Source of the DNA: Planktothrix agardhii NIES-204
Lineage (GTDB): Bacteria; Cyanobacteriota; Cyanobacteriia; Cyanobacteriales; Microcoleaceae
Direction of reading: 5' to 3'
Length of the DNA stretch: 64,000 nucleotides
Assembly (NCBI GenBank): GCA_003609755.1
Contig: AP017991.1
Location: forward strand, 4,141,001-4,205,000
In this document: in pieces, positions 53,045-63,600 of the stretch
How the letters are laid out: the number at the start of each line of letters is the position of its first letter
How positions within the stretch are numbered: position 1 is the stretch's first letter
Program-made: the position numbers and the translations under genes
Notes under the pieces: generated by a model
The model's input: only the letters and a program-made list of their open reading frames with translations
Told to the model about the DNA's origin: nothing
The model's database searches: none

Positions 53045-55840
53045 ATGGTATCTCCCGAATCCTCATCAATGTTTTCTGATTCAACCTTAGCACCCTTCAA
53101 AACCTGGCATACCTTGAGTGCGGATCAAACTCTCCAGATCCTTGATACAGATAGTGAAACCGGGTTAACGTCAGAACAAGTGATTGGGCGTCAACAACAG
53201 TATGGTCTGAATGAATTAAAAGAAGTTCCTGGTCGCAGTACCTTGGAAATTTTATGGGATCAGTTCACTAATATTATGCTGGTGATGCTGATTGCTGTAG
53301 CCATTGTATCCGCCGTGATTGATTTTCGCAAAGGCAACTTCCCCAAGGACGCCGTTGCCATTTTTTCAATTGTGATTTTGAATGGGATGTTGGGCTATTT
53401 CCAAGAAAGCCGGGCAGAACAGGCTCTAGCTGCCCTGAAACGAATGTCTTCCCCTAGAGTTCGGGTGGTGCGGGACGGCAAAATGCAAGAACTGGCAGCG
53501 AAAGAACTGGTTCCGGGGGATATCATGTTTCTGGAGGCTGGAGTCCAAATTCCGACCGATGGTCGCCTAGTTGAAGCCCAAAATTTGCAGGTGCGTGAGG
53601 CGGCCTTAACCGGGGAAGCAGAAGCGGTAATTAAAAAACCGAGTATGGAGTTGACCGAAGATGCTCCTCTAGGCGATCGCCTGAATATGGTATTTATGGG
53701 GACGGAAGTGATCCAGGGACGGGGACAAGTGATCGTCACCAATACCGGAATGACCACGGAACTCGGACGCATCGCCGAAATGATCCAGGGGGTAGAAACC
53801 GAACCCACGCCCCTCCAGCAACGGATGACCCAGTTAGGGAATGTGCTAGTTAGTGGGTCTTTAGCCTTGGTTGCCCTAATTGTGGTGGGTGGCGTGATCA
53901 AAACGGGCAGTTTTCATAGTTTAGAAGATTTATTAGAAGTATCCCTAAGTATGGCGGTGGCGGTAGTTCCAGAAGGTTTACCTGCGGTGGTAACAGTTAC
54001 TCTGGCTATTGGTACACAAAGAATGGTCAAACGCCATGCTTTAATTCGGAAACTCCCGGCGGTGGAAACCTTGGGTTCTGTGACGACTATTTGTTCGGAT
54101 AAAACCGGAACTCTCACCCAAAATAAAATGGTGGTGCAATCGGTTCAAACCTTTGATCAAGTGTTTCAAGTCACCGGAGAAGGGTATGATCCAGTAGGGG
54201 AATTACAACTGATAACCTCGGAACAAAATAACACAATTTCCTCGGATTCTGAAGTTTTAGAACCGATTTTAACCGCTTGTGTTTTGTGCAATGATGCTCA
54301 ATTACAACAAGATGACAATAAATGGCATATTTTGGGAGATCCCACGGAAGGGGCGTTATTATCCTTAGCTGGAAAAGTAGGTTTATTTAGAGATATTCAC
54401 AATCACAAAAATCCTCGTCTTGCTGAAATTCCTTTCTCCTCAGAACGGAAGCGGATGAGTGTTATTTGTCAACTTCAAGACCATGAAAATCCAGAATGTG
54501 TGATGTTTACTAAAGGATCACCGGAGTTGATTCTAGCTCAATGTACTTCGGTTCTTGTGGGTAATCAAAATGTTTTGTTAGCAGAAGCAGACCGTCAAAT
54601 AATTCTCGAACAAAATAATGCCATGGCTGGTAAAGGTTTACGGGTTTTAGGATTTGCCACTCGCCCTTTAACAATATTACCACCAGAAGGCGAGGAAGAA
54701 AGTGCCGAACAGGAATTAGTTTGGTTAGGATTAGTAGGAATGTTAGACGCGCCTCGTCCTGAAGTTCGAGAAGCGGTTAAACTATGTCGAGAAGCGGGGA
54801 TTCGTCCAGTAATGATTACTGGAGATCATCAATTAACTGCAAAGGTAATCGCTCAAGATTTAGGCATTGCCGAATTAGATTCTTTAAGTTTAACAGGTCA
54901 GGAATTACAGAAATTAACTCAAACGGAATTAGAACAAAAAGTTGAAGATGTGAGTGTTTACGCCCGGGTTTCTCCTGAACATAAACTACGGATTGTTCAA
55001 GCCTTACAAAAAAATGGTGAATTTGTAGCAATGACTGGGGATGGTGTTAATGATGCTCCGGCTTTGAAACAGGCAGATATTGGGATTGCGATGGGAATTA
55101 CCGGAACTGATGTTAGCAAAGAAGCCAGTGATATGATTTTATTGGATGATAACTTTGCTACCATTGTCGCCGCTACAGAAGAAGGGCGAGTTGTTTATAG
55201 TAATATTCGCCGTTTTATTAAATATATTCTCGGTAGTAATATTGGGGAAGTGTTAGTGATTGCGGCTTCTCCCCTTTTAGGCGGGGGTGTGCCGTTAATC
55301 CCGTTACAAATTTTATGGATGAACCTTGTTACCGATGGTTTACCCGCTTTAGCATTAGCAATGGAACCTGCTGAACCTGCGGTAATGCAACGTCCACCTT
55401 ATAATCCCCGCGAAAGTATTTTTGCGCGAGGATTAGGGTTATATATGGTGAGAATTGGGATTGTTTTTGCCATTTTAACAATTGTTTTGATGGTTTGGGC
55501 TTACAACTATACTCAAGGCACTCCTAACCCTGAACGTTGGAAAACCATGGTGTTTACAACCTTATGTTTAGCCCAAATGGGTCATGCTTTAGCAGTTCGT
55601 TCCGATACTCAATTGACCATCCAAATGAATCCTAAAACCAACCCCTATTTGTGGGGTGCTGTTGCATTAACTACGGTTCTTCAGTTACTATTAATTTATT
55701 TTCCTCCCTTGAGAAATTTCTTTGGAACTCACTTTTTAAGCTTCACTGAATTATCAATTTGTTTAGGTTTTAGTGCATTAATGTTTATCTGGATTGAAAT
55801 GGAAAAAGTGGTTTATAAGTGGTTTATCAATCGTCGCTAA
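53045..55840 (+). CDS. P2A-type calcium-transporting ATPase
   Basis: A 931-residue P-type ATPase. The N-terminal cation-ATPase domain, the phosphorylation site [13 protein letters not shown] (Asp at about 352), the PEGLP of helix 4 and the hinge [11 protein letters not shown] are intact. The layout resembles PacL-type Ca2+ ATPases. It lies after the cluster with a 160-nt gap holding no gene, so is probably independent. Confidence 0.93.
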   Translation: MVSPESSSMFSDSTLAPFKTWHTLSADQTLQILDTDSETGLTSEQVIGRQQQYGLNELKEVPGRSTLEILWDQFTNIMLVMLIAVAIVSAVIDFRKGNFPKDAVAIFSIVILNGMLGYFQESRAEQALAALKRMSSPRVRVVRDGKMQELAAKELVPGDIMFLEAGVQIPTDGRLVEAQNLQVREAALTGEAEAVIKKPSMELTEDAPLGDRLNMVFMGTEVIQGRGQVIVTNTGMTTELGRIAEMIQGVETEPTPLQQRMTQLGNVLVSGSLALVALIVVGGVIKTGSFHSLEDLLEVSLSMAVAVVPEGLPAVVTVTLAIGTQRMVKRHALIRKLPAVETLGSVTTICSDKTGTLTQNKMVVQSVQTFDQVFQVTGEGYDPVGELQLITSEQNNTISSDSEVLEPILTACVLCNDAQLQQDDNKWHILGDPTEGALLSLAGKVGLFRDIHNHKNPRLAEIPFSSERKRMSVICQLQDHENPECVMFTKGSPELILAQCTSVLVGNQNVLLAEADRQIILEQNNAMAGKGLRVLGFATRPLTILPPEGEEESAEQELVWLGLVGMLDAPRPEVREAVKLCREAGIRPVMITGDHQLTAKVIAQDLGIAELDSLSLTGQELQKLTQTELEQKVEDVSVYARVSPEHKLRIVQALQKNGEFVAMTGDGVNDAPALKQADIGIAMGITGTDVSKEASDMILLDDNFATIVAATEEGRVVYSNIRRFIKYILGSNIGEVLVIAASPLLGGGVPLIPLQILWMNLVTDGLPALALAMEPAEPAVMQRPPYNPRESIFARGLGLYMVRIGIVFAILTIVLMVWAYNYTQGTPNPERWKTMVFTTLCLAQMGHALAVRSDTQLTIQMNPKTNPYLWGAVALTTVLQLLLIYFPPLRNFFGTHFLSFTELSICLGFSALMFIWIEMEKVVYKWFINRR

Positions 55841-55965
55841 TTGATATTGAAAATAGAACCAGTATTTATCCAGATTGACGTTTAACAGCGTTAATGGTAG
55901 CTTTGCACAAGAACAAAAGCCAAACGAAATTAGAATACAATCAATAAATCCTTCAAAAACCACTT

Positions 55966-57432
55966 ATGACTTACCTGAATCTTATTTCATTTTTGGGAAT
56001 TTTTGGCCTTTGCTTTATTGCTTGGTTATTTTCAGAAAATAGACGAGTTGTCCCCTGGCGAACCATGGGTTTAGGGATTAGCCTACAATTAGTTTTAGCC
56101 TTTCTAGTCTTTCTATTTCCGCCTACAAGAACAGGCTTAGAATGGTTTAGCAGTCTGCTTGATAGTTTGTTTTATGCTGCTGATACTGGCGCTAGATTTG
56201 TCTTTGGAAAAAATATTGTTCCCCTTCCTGGAACAACCCCCGATGTTAATTTAGGTTATATTTTTGCCTTTAGAGCATTACCAACGGTGATCTTTTTCTC
56301 CGGTTTAATGGCACTATTATATAACTTAGGTGTGATTCAAATTGTAACGAATGTTTTTGCCAAGTTATTCTATAAAACCATGCGCTTAAGTGGGGCAGAA
56401 GCCTTAAGCGGGGCGGCGAATATTTTTGTCGGAATTGAAGCCGCTATTGTGGTCAAGCCTTACTTAGAAAAAATGACCCGTTCCGAATTATGTGCAGTTT
56501 TAACCTGTTGTTTTGGAACCGCAGCTTCATCGACTCTAGCGATTTATGTTAGTTTTCTAAAACCAGTTTTTCCTAATATTTTAGGACATTTAGTTTCGGC
56601 TTCAATTATGGCAATTCCCGCCTGTTTTGTGATTTCTAAAATATTAGTTCCTGAAACCGAAAGACCCCTAACATTAGGGATGCTGCCCGAAGAAAAAGCC
56701 GAAGACAACTTAATTACGCATGAAGATGGAACCCATGAATTACAAACCATTGGTGGAGAATTAATTGATCAAATTAGCCCCTTAGATTCAGCAATTATTG
56801 GAGCATTAGATGGCGTAAAAATGTCCGTTGCCATTGCTGCAATTTTAATCTTAATTTTGGGATTACTCTCTTTGGTTAATCAATTCTCAGCTTGGTTGGG
56901 TTTATTACCAAGTCCAGCAGGAGACTTTTTTCAAGTTGTCACCTTAGCGAATATTTTGGGATTTATTTTTTATCCCGTAACCATTTTAACTGGAGTTCCC
57001 TTTGAGGATTCTTGGACAGCCTCAGTAATTATTGGTCGTCGTTTATTAGAAACAGCCATTCCCCCCTATCAAGCCTTAGCAGAAGCCGCCAAAGCCGGGT
57101 CAATTACCCCAAGAACCGTATTAATTGTTAGTTATGCTTTATCGGGTTTTGCCCATGTTGCTTCCGTGGGAATTTTTGTCGGCGGAATGGTCGGTTTAGT
57201 CCCATCACGCCGGAAAGACATTTCCGAATTGGGTTGGAAAGCCCTATTGGGGGGAACCTTAGCCACGCTGATGATTGCCTGTTTAGCCGGATTCTATGAT
57301 AATGGAAATCCCAGTATTATGGGCGAACCCGCGGCCACTCCTCCGGCCATCAGTACCCCAGCCGCCCCTAATACAACGGTTTCACCCGCCCCAACTCCAG
57401 CACCCAAGGTCAGTCCTTCTCCTAAATCTTAA
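55966..57432 (+). CDS. CNT-family nucleoside transporter (NupC-like)
   Basis: A 488-residue concentrative nucleoside transporter with about ten helices. NIFVGIEAAIVVKPYLEKMTRSEL and SGFAHVASVGIFVGGM are the family's conserved sites. A Pro/Ala/Ser/Thr-rich C-terminal tail (about 455-488) is an extra. It imports nucleosides with H+ or Na+. A charged insert (about 227-275) sits between helices. Confidence 0.9.
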   Translation: MTYLNLISFLGIFGLCFIAWLFSENRRVVPWRTMGLGISLQLVLAFLVFLFPPTRTGLEWFSSLLDSLFYAADTGARFVFGKNIVPLPGTTPDVNLGYIFAFRALPTVIFFSGLMALLYNLGVIQIVTNVFAKLFYKTMRLSGAEALSGAANIFVGIEAAIVVKPYLEKMTRSELCAVLTCCFGTAASSTLAIYVSFLKPVFPNILGHLVSASIMAIPACFVISKILVPETERPLTLGMLPEEKAEDNLITHEDGTHELQTIGGELIDQISPLDSAIIGALDGVKMSVAIAAILILILGLLSLVNQFSAWLGLLPSPAGDFFQVVTLANILGFIFYPVTILTGVPFEDSWTASVIIGRRLLETAIPPYQALAEAAKAGSITPRTVLIVSYALSGFAHVASVGIFVGGMVGLVPSRRKDISELGWKALLGGTLATLMIACLAGFYDNGNPSIMGEPAATPPAISTPAAPNTTVSPAPTPAPKVSPSPKS

Positions 57433-57433
57433 T

Positions 57434-57515
57434 AGAGCAGGGGGAGCAGGGGAGGCAGGGGGAGCAGGGGAGGTCAACTATTACCCATTACCCATTACCT
57501 ATTACCTATTACCTG
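57434..57515. repeat. G-rich and TTACCCA heptamer repeats
   Basis: GGGGGAGCAGGGGAGGCA units (57434-57472), then four TTACCTA/TTACCCA heptamers (57479-57515). The same two repeat types occur together at 4081-4170, in the opposite orientation. Confidence 0.85.
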
Positions 57516-57526
57516 ATTTCACTTAC

Positions 57527-59320
57527 ATGACGAACATTGTTCTAACCCTTAGTATTGTTATTCTAGCCTTAATTGCCTTCATTTTTGAGTGGCTTCCTGT
57601 CGATTTAACGGCGCTTACCGTTACCGTTGTTTTAATGCTTTTGAAGTTAGTCACACCCGAAGAAGGCATATCAGGGTTTGGCAACTCCGCCACTATTACA
57701 GTCATGGCAATGTTTATTTTAAGTGCTGGAATTACAAAAACAGGAGTTGTACAAACTGTTCGAGATTGGTTACTGAAATGGGGAGGAACAACGGCCAGCC
57801 AACAAATTTTAGTTATGGGATTAATTGTTGGGCCGATTACCGCTTTTATTAATAATACAGCCGTTGTTGCTATTTTCTTACCCATTGTAGAAGATTGGTG
57901 TCGCAAACAAAAAATTTCTCCCTCTAAATTATTAATTCCCCTATCTTATGCGACGGTTTTGGGAGGAATGATTACGGTTATTGGTACTTCAACCAATGTT
58001 TTAGCCAGTGGAATTTCTAAACAACTGGGATACGGGGAATTTCAGTTATTTCAGTTTACTCGATTAGGAATTATTACCTTTATTATTGGGATTATTTATT
58101 TAGCTGTTGTTGCCCCTCGACTTTTACCCGACCGCAAACCAGCAAATTTTGACCTTATGCAAACAGAATATGGGTTAAAAGATTATGTCAGCGAACTGGT
58201 AATTACTCCCCGTTCTAGCTTAGTGGGACAAACCCTTAAAGAAAGTGAAATTCAACGCAAATTTGACTTAGATGTGTTAGAATTAATTCAAAATAATATG
58301 CGTTTTGCTCAACCTTTAGCCGATAAATTATTAGCTGCTGGAGATATTTTAATTGTTAGAAGTAGTCGAGAGGATTTACTAAAAATTAGAGATGAAAAAG
58401 GCTTAGATATTCTTCCCGATATTAAGTTTAAACAAGAATCTTTAGAAACTATTTTGAGTTCTGGACAAGAAAAAATAGCCGAAGTTTTGATTTTATCCAA
58501 TTCTCGGTTAATCGGAACCACTTTAAAAGATTTAAGATTCCGTCAACGCTACAACGCCACGGTTTTAGCCATTCGTCGCGGTTCAGAATTAGTTCAAGGT
58601 CGATTAGGAAAAGTTACCCTACGATTTGGGGATTTATTATTACTTCAAGGGCCAAAACAAAGTTTTATTGGGTTACAAACAACCAGGGAACTTCTGGTTT
58701 TAGAAGAAAGAGATGTAGAAACACTCAGACAGGATAAAGCTTGGATTGCCTTGGCGATTGTTTTAGGTGTTATTATTCTCGCAGCCTTTGAAATTATGCC
58801 AATTTTAGTTAGTGCTTTAGCGGGTGTAATTTTAATGGTAATTACCGGATGTCTCAAACCCGGAGAAATCTATGGTTCTGTGCGTTGGGATGTGATATTT
58901 CTATTAGCAGGATTAATTCCTTTAGGAATAGCAATGGATAAATCCGGTGCAACCCAATGGTTAGCCGATACTTTAGTCGGTTTTGGTGGTCATTTATCCG
59001 GTTATTGGATTTTATTATGCTTCTATATTGCCACATCTATCCTAACAGAAGTTCTTTCTAATAATGCAACAGTTGTATTGATGATTCCCATTGCCGTAAA
59101 AGTTTCCGTAGCATTAGGTTTAAATCCCTTTGCTTTTATGTATGCGGTGACTTTTGCTGCTTCTAATAGTTATATGACCCCGATTGGTTATCAGACTAAT
59201 ACAATGGTTTATAGCCCCGGAGGATATAAATTTTTCGACTTCACCCGGGTAGGCGCTCCTTTAAGTTTAATCTTAGCAATAGTTACCCCCTTATTAATTA
59301 TTTGGCTATATGGATTATAG
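57527..59320 (+). CDS. SLC13/ArsB-type permease with RCK_C (TrkA-C) domains
   Basis: A 597-residue anion permease of the DASS/SLC13 class. Two halves of membrane helices carry GFGNSATITVMAMFILSAG, FINNTAVVAIFLP and TVIGTSTNV; the second half repeats NNATVVLMIPIA and TPIGYQTNTMVY. Between them two RCK_C domains (about 195-385) form a cytoplasmic regulatory part. The frame opens at 57296, but the ATG at 57527 follows the repeat tract and fits the family start. Confidence 0.9.
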   Translation: MTNIVLTLSIVILALIAFIFEWLPVDLTALTVTVVLMLLKLVTPEEGISGFGNSATITVMAMFILSAGITKTGVVQTVRDWLLKWGGTTASQQILVMGLIVGPITAFINNTAVVAIFLPIVEDWCRKQKISPSKLLIPLSYATVLGGMITVIGTSTNVLASGISKQLGYGEFQLFQFTRLGIITFIIGIIYLAVVAPRLLPDRKPANFDLMQTEYGLKDYVSELVITPRSSLVGQTLKESEIQRKFDLDVLELIQNNMRFAQPLADKLLAAGDILIVRSSREDLLKIRDEKGLDILPDIKFKQESLETILSSGQEKIAEVLILSNSRLIGTTLKDLRFRQRYNATVLAIRRGSELVQGRLGKVTLRFGDLLLLQGPKQSFIGLQTTRELLVLEERDVETLRQDKAWIALAIVLGVIILAAFEIMPILVSALAGVILMVITGCLKPGEIYGSVRWDVIFLLAGLIPLGIAMDKSGATQWLADTLVGFGGHLSGYWILLCFYIATSILTEVLSNNATVVLMIPIAVKVSVALGLNPFAFMYAVTFAASNSYMTPIGYQTNTMVYSPGGYKFFDFTRVGAPLSLILAIVTPLLIIWLYGL

Positions 59321-59343
59321 TAGTAAGCCCTTCAGGTCTTACT
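59320..59343. repeat. AGTAAGCCCTTCAGGTCTTACT palindrome (variant)
   Basis: A slightly degenerate member of the palindrome family at 25064, 26289 and 27316, immediately after a stop codon. Confidence 0.75.
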
Positions 59344-59398
59344 CTTTTCTCTATTGCCTTTTAAGTCTAAATTAGGATTACTATAAAAGGATTTTAAT

Positions 59399-60334
59399 AT
59401 GAAAAAATCAGCAATTTTATCAGGTTTAATCGGGGTTTGTGTGGGGGATGCTTTGGGTGTTCCGGTGGAATTTACCAGCCGCCAAGAACGTCTAAAAAAC
59501 CCCATCACAACAATGACGGGCTATGGAACCCATCGACAACCCCCCGGTACTTGGTCGGATGATAGTTCCTTGATGTTATGTTTAGCTGATAGTCTTTGTC
59601 AGGGCTATAATTTAAACGCGATCGCAGCATCTTTTTGTCGTTGGCGCTATCATCAAGAATGGACAGCCCATGGGGTTGTATTTGATATTGGAGGAACCAC
59701 CCATAACGCCATTCAAAACCTACAAAATGGGGTTAATCCCGTGGAAGCTGGAGAAACCAATGAACGCAGCAATGGCAATGGTTCTTTGATGCGAATTTTG
59801 CCCATGGCTTATTTATATTCTTCCGTGTCATTCTATCAATTAATCCAGTGGGTGCATGAATGTTCCTGTTTAACCCATGGTCATCTTCGTTCCCAAATTG
59901 CCTGCGGGATTTATATTAGTATTGCGGTTAAATTACTCCAAGGATTAGACCTAAAATCCGCCTATATTCAAGGTATAGAAGCCGTAAAACCGATGTATTA
60001 TCATCCTAGTTTAACCGTAGAATCTTCTCGATTTGACCGCATTTTTAGGGGTAATATTGATCAGTTGTCAATTGATGAAATTCAATCGAGCGGTTATGTA
60101 ATTCATACTTTAGAAGCCTGTTTATGGTGTTTATTAACGACATCTTCATACCCAGAAGCTATTCTTAAAGCCGTTAATTTAGGAGAAGATACAGACACCA
60201 CTGCCGCGGTCACAGGAGGTTTAGCCGGAATTTATTATGGGTTTAACACTATTCCTTCAGAATGGGTTGAACAAATAGCCCGAAAAGATGATATTATTGC
60301 CTTAGCTGATCGATTAGAACAAACAATTGAGTGA
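59399..60334 (+). CDS. ADP-ribosylglycohydrolase family protein
   Basis: A 311-residue DraG-like ADP-ribosylglycohydrolase. GVCVGDALGVPVEFTSRQ, TWSDDSSLMLCLADSL (metal-binding Asp cluster), NGNGSLMRILP and GEDTDTTAAVTGGLAG are the family's four motifs, all intact. It removes ADP-ribose from proteins or acts on other ADP-ribose compounds. It precedes nadD and an NrtR-like regulator, so ADP-ribose may connect these three (inference). Confidence 0.93.
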   Translation: MKKSAILSGLIGVCVGDALGVPVEFTSRQERLKNPITTMTGYGTHRQPPGTWSDDSSLMLCLADSLCQGYNLNAIAASFCRWRYHQEWTAHGVVFDIGGTTHNAIQNLQNGVNPVEAGETNERSNGNGSLMRILPMAYLYSSVSFYQLIQWVHECSCLTHGHLRSQIACGIYISIAVKLLQGLDLKSAYIQGIEAVKPMYYHPSLTVESSRFDRIFRGNIDQLSIDEIQSSGYVIHTLEACLWCLLTTSSYPEAILKAVNLGEDTDTTAAVTGGLAGIYYGFNTIPSEWVEQIARKDDIIALADRLEQTIE

Positions 60335-60365
60335 TTATCTTAAATAATATTAACTCCGATTAAAA

Positions 60366-60929
60366 ATGACTCAAATCGCCCTCTTTGGAACCAGTGCAGA
60401 TCCTCCCACTTCAGGACATCAAGCGATTCTGCTTTGGTTGTCTCAACGATTTGATAAAGTCGTGGTTTGGGCATCGGATAATCCCTTTAAAACCCACCAA
60501 ACTTTATTAGAACATCGGATGGCGATGCTATCATTATTAATAGAGGAAATTAACGCCCAAAAAGCAAATATTGCTTTGCATCCTGAACTCAGTAGTCGCC
60601 GAACCTTGGAAACTTTAAAAAGGGCTAAAAACTATTGGTCTGATGCGGACTATACTTTAGTAGTTGGTTCGGATTTAGTTCAACAAATTCCCCAGTGGTA
60701 TCAGATAGAAACCCTATTAAAACAGGTAGAATTATTAATTATTCCGCGACCGGGTTATCAGGTGGTAGAAATGGATTTAGATCACCTAAAAAAATTAGGT
60801 GCGACCTTAACTATTGCTACGGTTACGGGTTTACCCGTTTCCTCAAGTCACTATCGTCAAACAGGGAATACAGAGGTTTTAACGACCCGGGTACAAGATT
60901 ATATTAACCGAGAAAAATTATATGAATAA
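60366..60929 (+). CDS. nadD: Nicotinate-nucleotide adenylyltransferase
   Basis: A 187-residue NadD, joining nicotinate mononucleotide with ATP in NAD synthesis. The nucleotidyltransferase motif GTSADPPTSGHQ opens the protein, and the C-terminal VSSSHYRQTG is the ISSTxIR-like region. The start of the regulator gene overlaps by 8 bp, so the two are translationally coupled. Confidence 0.9.
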   Translation: MTQIALFGTSADPPTSGHQAILLWLSQRFDKVVVWASDNPFKTHQTLLEHRMAMLSLLIEEINAQKANIALHPELSSRRTLETLKRAKNYWSDADYTLVVGSDLVQQIPQWYQIETLLKQVELLIIPRPGYQVVEMDLDHLKKLGATLTIATVTGLPVSSSHYRQTGNTEVLTTRVQDYINREKLYE

Positions 60930-61635
60930 AACTTTGATCCTAGAAGATTTTAAAGTGGGTGTTGATAATGTAATTTTTTCAGTCGATACCGAACAAAATC
61001 GTCTATTGGTTTTATTGGTTAAGCGAAAAGAAGAACCTTTTATCAATACTTGGAGTTTACCCGGAACTTTAGTTCAAAAAGGAGAATCTTTAGAAGATGC
61101 AGCCTATAGAATTTTAGCAGAAAAAATTCTAGTTGAGAATTTATATTTGGAACAATTATATAGCTTTGGGGAGCCAGAACGTGACCCCAGAGAAGCCCCA
61201 GATTCCTATAATATTCGTTATTTATCCGTAAGTTATTTTGCCATAGTTCGGTTTGAAGAAGCGGAATTAATTACCGATAGAGTAACTGGAATTGCTTGGT
61301 ATCCCATTGATCAAATTCCTGATTTAGCCTTTGATCATAATCAAATTTTAGACTATGGTTATCGTCGATTAAAAAACAAATTAGAATATAGTCCCGTCGC
61401 TTTTGATGTTTTACCCGAATTATTTACATTAGGGGATTTATACCAATTTTATACTACTATTTTAGGAGAAGGATTTTCCGATTATTCTAATTTTAGAACC
61501 CGTTTACTCAAGTTAGGATTTCTCTATGATACCGGGGTAAAAACATCCAGAGGTGCGGGTAGACCTGCAAGTTTATATCGATTTGATGCGGAAGCTTTTG
61601 CCCCCTTAAAAGATAAACCCTTAGTATTTGTTTGA
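60922..61635 (+). CDS. nrtR: NrtR-like Nudix-domain transcriptional regulator
   Basis: A 237-residue Nudix domain (about 1-150) plus winged-helix C-terminus (about 155-237, DLYQFYTTILGEGFSDYSNF and AGRPASLYRFD). The Nudix box is degenerate: the REUxEE core reads RILAEK, so hydrolysis is probably lost, as in NrtR regulators that bind ADP-ribose. It overlaps nadD by 8 bp. I expect it to control NAD genes; no operator is identified. Confidence 0.85.
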   Translation: MNKTLILEDFKVGVDNVIFSVDTEQNRLLVLLVKRKEEPFINTWSLPGTLVQKGESLEDAAYRILAEKILVENLYLEQLYSFGEPERDPREAPDSYNIRYLSVSYFAIVRFEEAELITDRVTGIAWYPIDQIPDLAFDHNQILDYGYRRLKNKLEYSPVAFDVLPELFTLGDLYQFYTTILGEGFSDYSNFRTRLLKLGFLYDTGVKTSRGAGRPASLYRFDAEAFAPLKDKPLVFV

Positions 61636-61675
61636 TCTTTGTCTCTAACTCCCTATTCGTTAAAGTCATACCCTA

Positions 61676-61791
61676 TTAAGCCCAATTTTCTAATAATAAG
61701 TTAGGAATTCGAGAGAATTCTTTTAAATTACTGATTGATGGTTTTTCTTGATGATGTAGATACAAATATTGGTGTCTAATAAATATTTCAT
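61676..61791 (-). pseudogene. VapC toxin with internal deletion
   Basis: MKYLLDTNICIYIIKKNHQSVI is the PIN-domain start with the first catalytic Asp, beginning 2 nt after the antitoxin stop. A stop follows; in another frame KEFSRIPNLLLENWA* is the normal VapC ending. So about 90 codons of the middle are gone, including the other acidic residues, and the toxin is dead. Confidence 0.85.
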
Positions 61792-61793
61792 TC

Positions 61794-62021
61794 CTAGAAT
61801 TCCTCTCTGATTTCAAGAGCAGGCTGTTCTCTGGATTCCATAAAATCTTCAGAAAATAGATTTAAACTTTCAAATAAAGATTGCCAAGGATTATCTTTAG
61901 GAATTAAAATTAAAACATTCCCAATTTTCTTTAGATAAACTTCATCCCCAGAAAATTGATATTCTTCGGGTAAGACTAGAGTTTGTTCATTACTATTTTT
62001 TAAAAGTTTAGCAGTATCCAT
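61794..62021 (-). CDS. vapB: VapB-type antitoxin
   Basis: A 75-residue AbrB/SpoVT-type antitoxin. MDTAKLLKNSNEQTLVLPEEYQF is the swapped-hairpin DNA-binding start, and the C-terminal FESLNLFSEDFMESREQPALE is the toxin-binding tail. The frame is intact although its partner vapC is deleted, so it is an orphan antitoxin. Confidence 0.85.
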   Translation of the reverse strand: MDTAKLLKNSNEQTLVLPEEYQFSGDEVYLKKIGNVLILIPKDNPWQSLFESLNLFSEDFMESREQPALEIREEF

Positions 62022-62205
62022 CGCTTTAATGTTGTCGAAGGTGGGTTAATATTATTATATCAAAATAAGGGTTTAATTTACCTAGCATCAAACAGTTGTG
62101 GAGTCAGAGTCAGGACAAGGAATAGACAATTTCGTTCACAACGGGTAAATTAAGGTATACTCATGTCTGAATTTCATTCCATGATCGCAAAATCCCTTAA
62201 AGCCC

Positions 62206-63600
62206 ATGACCACCCTAAACACTATTTGGCAACAATTTACCCTGCAAAATCTATTACTCTACCAATGGCGTAATAGTAGTTTTCTCTACCAGGTCACGGG
62301 ATTATTACACCAATGGCGACAGGGCAGTTGGTTATTGCAGTGGGGAGAACCCTTGGGGGCATTATTAATCACTATTGTATTTTGTTTAGCTCCTTTTGTG
62401 GGAACAGCATTAATCGGGGTTTTATTAATCGCTTGTGCCGGATGGTGGCTATTATTAACCCTAACGGATGAACCCTCACAAACTGCCTTTACTCCCATAC
62501 ATTTAATCGTTTTATTATATTGGGGAATTGCCACCATTGCCACGGCTTTATCTCCCGTTAAAATAGCTGCCTTTAGTGGCTGGACGAAATTAACTCTCTA
62601 TTTAATTTTATTCGCTTTAATGTCAAGAATCTTGCGATCGCCTAAAATTCGCTCGATTTTTATTACCCTATTTTTACACACGGCTTTATTCGTAAGTGTC
62701 TATGGTTTAAGACAGTGGTTTTATGGAGCAAAAGCTTTAGCGACTTGGGTTGATCCCACCTCCCCCCAATCTAAATTAACCCGGGTTTATAGTTATTTAG
62801 ATAACCCGAATTTATTAGCCGCCTATTTATTACCCGCAGTCGGTTTAAGTTTAGCTGCATTCTTTGTTTGGAAAGGTATTTTACCGAAAGCTTTAGCATT
62901 AACAATGATCGTTGTTAATTCATCCTGTTTAGTCTTAACCTTTAGTCGAGGAGGATGGATTGGATTAGTCTTATTAACGTTTACTTTTTGCGTCTTATTA
63001 TTATATTGGTTAAGTATTAGTTTTCCTCCCTTTTGGCGACAGTGGGCTTTACCAATCGGATTAACAGGATTAACCCTTTTTCTTGTCTTAGCAGTAGTAT
63101 TTGTTCCCGCTATCCGCGATCGGGTGGCGAGTATGTTTGTCGGACGAGGAGATAGTAGTAATAATTTTAGAATTAATGTTTGGATGACAGTCATTGAAAT
63201 GATTAAAGATCGTCCGATCTTAGGAATCGGCCCTGGAAACGTCGCTTTCAATAAGATTTATCCCCTTTATATGCAGCCTCGCTATACGGCTTTGAGTGCC
63301 TATTCCGTGATGTTAGAAGTGGCAGTTGAAACCGGAATTATCGGTTTAAGTTGTTTTATCTGGTTATTAATCGTAAGTTTTAATCAAGGATGGGTGCAAT
63401 TAAAACAACTCAGAGCTTTAGGAAATACCCAAGGATTTTGGTTGATCGCAGCCATTTCTGTCTTAATAGGACTGATAGGTCATGGTTTTGTTGATACGGT
63501 TTTATACCGTCCCCAAGTGAATACTTTATGGTGGTTAATGATTGCTTTAATTGCCAGCTATTATCAACCCAAGCCTCGGATTTTAGCCGATCAAGTTTAA
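62206..63600 (+). CDS. ictB: IctB-family membrane protein
   Basis: A 464-residue protein with about ten membrane helices of the O-antigen ligase superfamily. DNPNLLAAYLLP and FSRGGWIGL are typical, as is the W/Q-rich N-terminus (QWRNSSFLYQ) and the IGPGN...YPLYM loop. IctB was first linked to bicarbonate accumulation, though the mechanism is disputed. It appears monocistronic. Confidence 0.92.
   Translation: MTTLNTIWQQFTLQNLLLYQWRNSSFLYQVTGLLHQWRQGSWLLQWGEPLGALLITIVFCLAPFVGTALIGVLLIACAGWWLLLTLTDEPSQTAFTPIHLIVLLYWGIATIATALSPVKIAAFSGWTKLTLYLILFALMSRILRSPKIRSIFITLFLHTALFVSVYGLRQWFYGAKALATWVDPTSPQSKLTRVYSYLDNPNLLAAYLLPAVGLSLAAFFVWKGILPKALALTMIVVNSSCLVLTFSRGGWIGLVLLTFTFCVLLLYWLSISFPPFWRQWALPIGLTGLTLFLVLAVVFVPAIRDRVASMFVGRGDSSNNFRINVWMTVIEMIKDRPILGIGPGNVAFNKIYPLYMQPRYTALSAYSVMLEVAVETGIIGLSCFIWLLIVSFNQGWVQLKQLRALGNTQGFWLIAAISVLIGLIGHGFVDTVLYRPQVNTLWWLMIALIASYYQPKPRILADQV

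Noticed and set aside
57296-57526. N-terminal extension of the SLC13 permease
   Set aside because: Those 77 residues come from the 3' part of the nucleoside transporter gene and the repeat tract; the ATG at 57527 fits the family.
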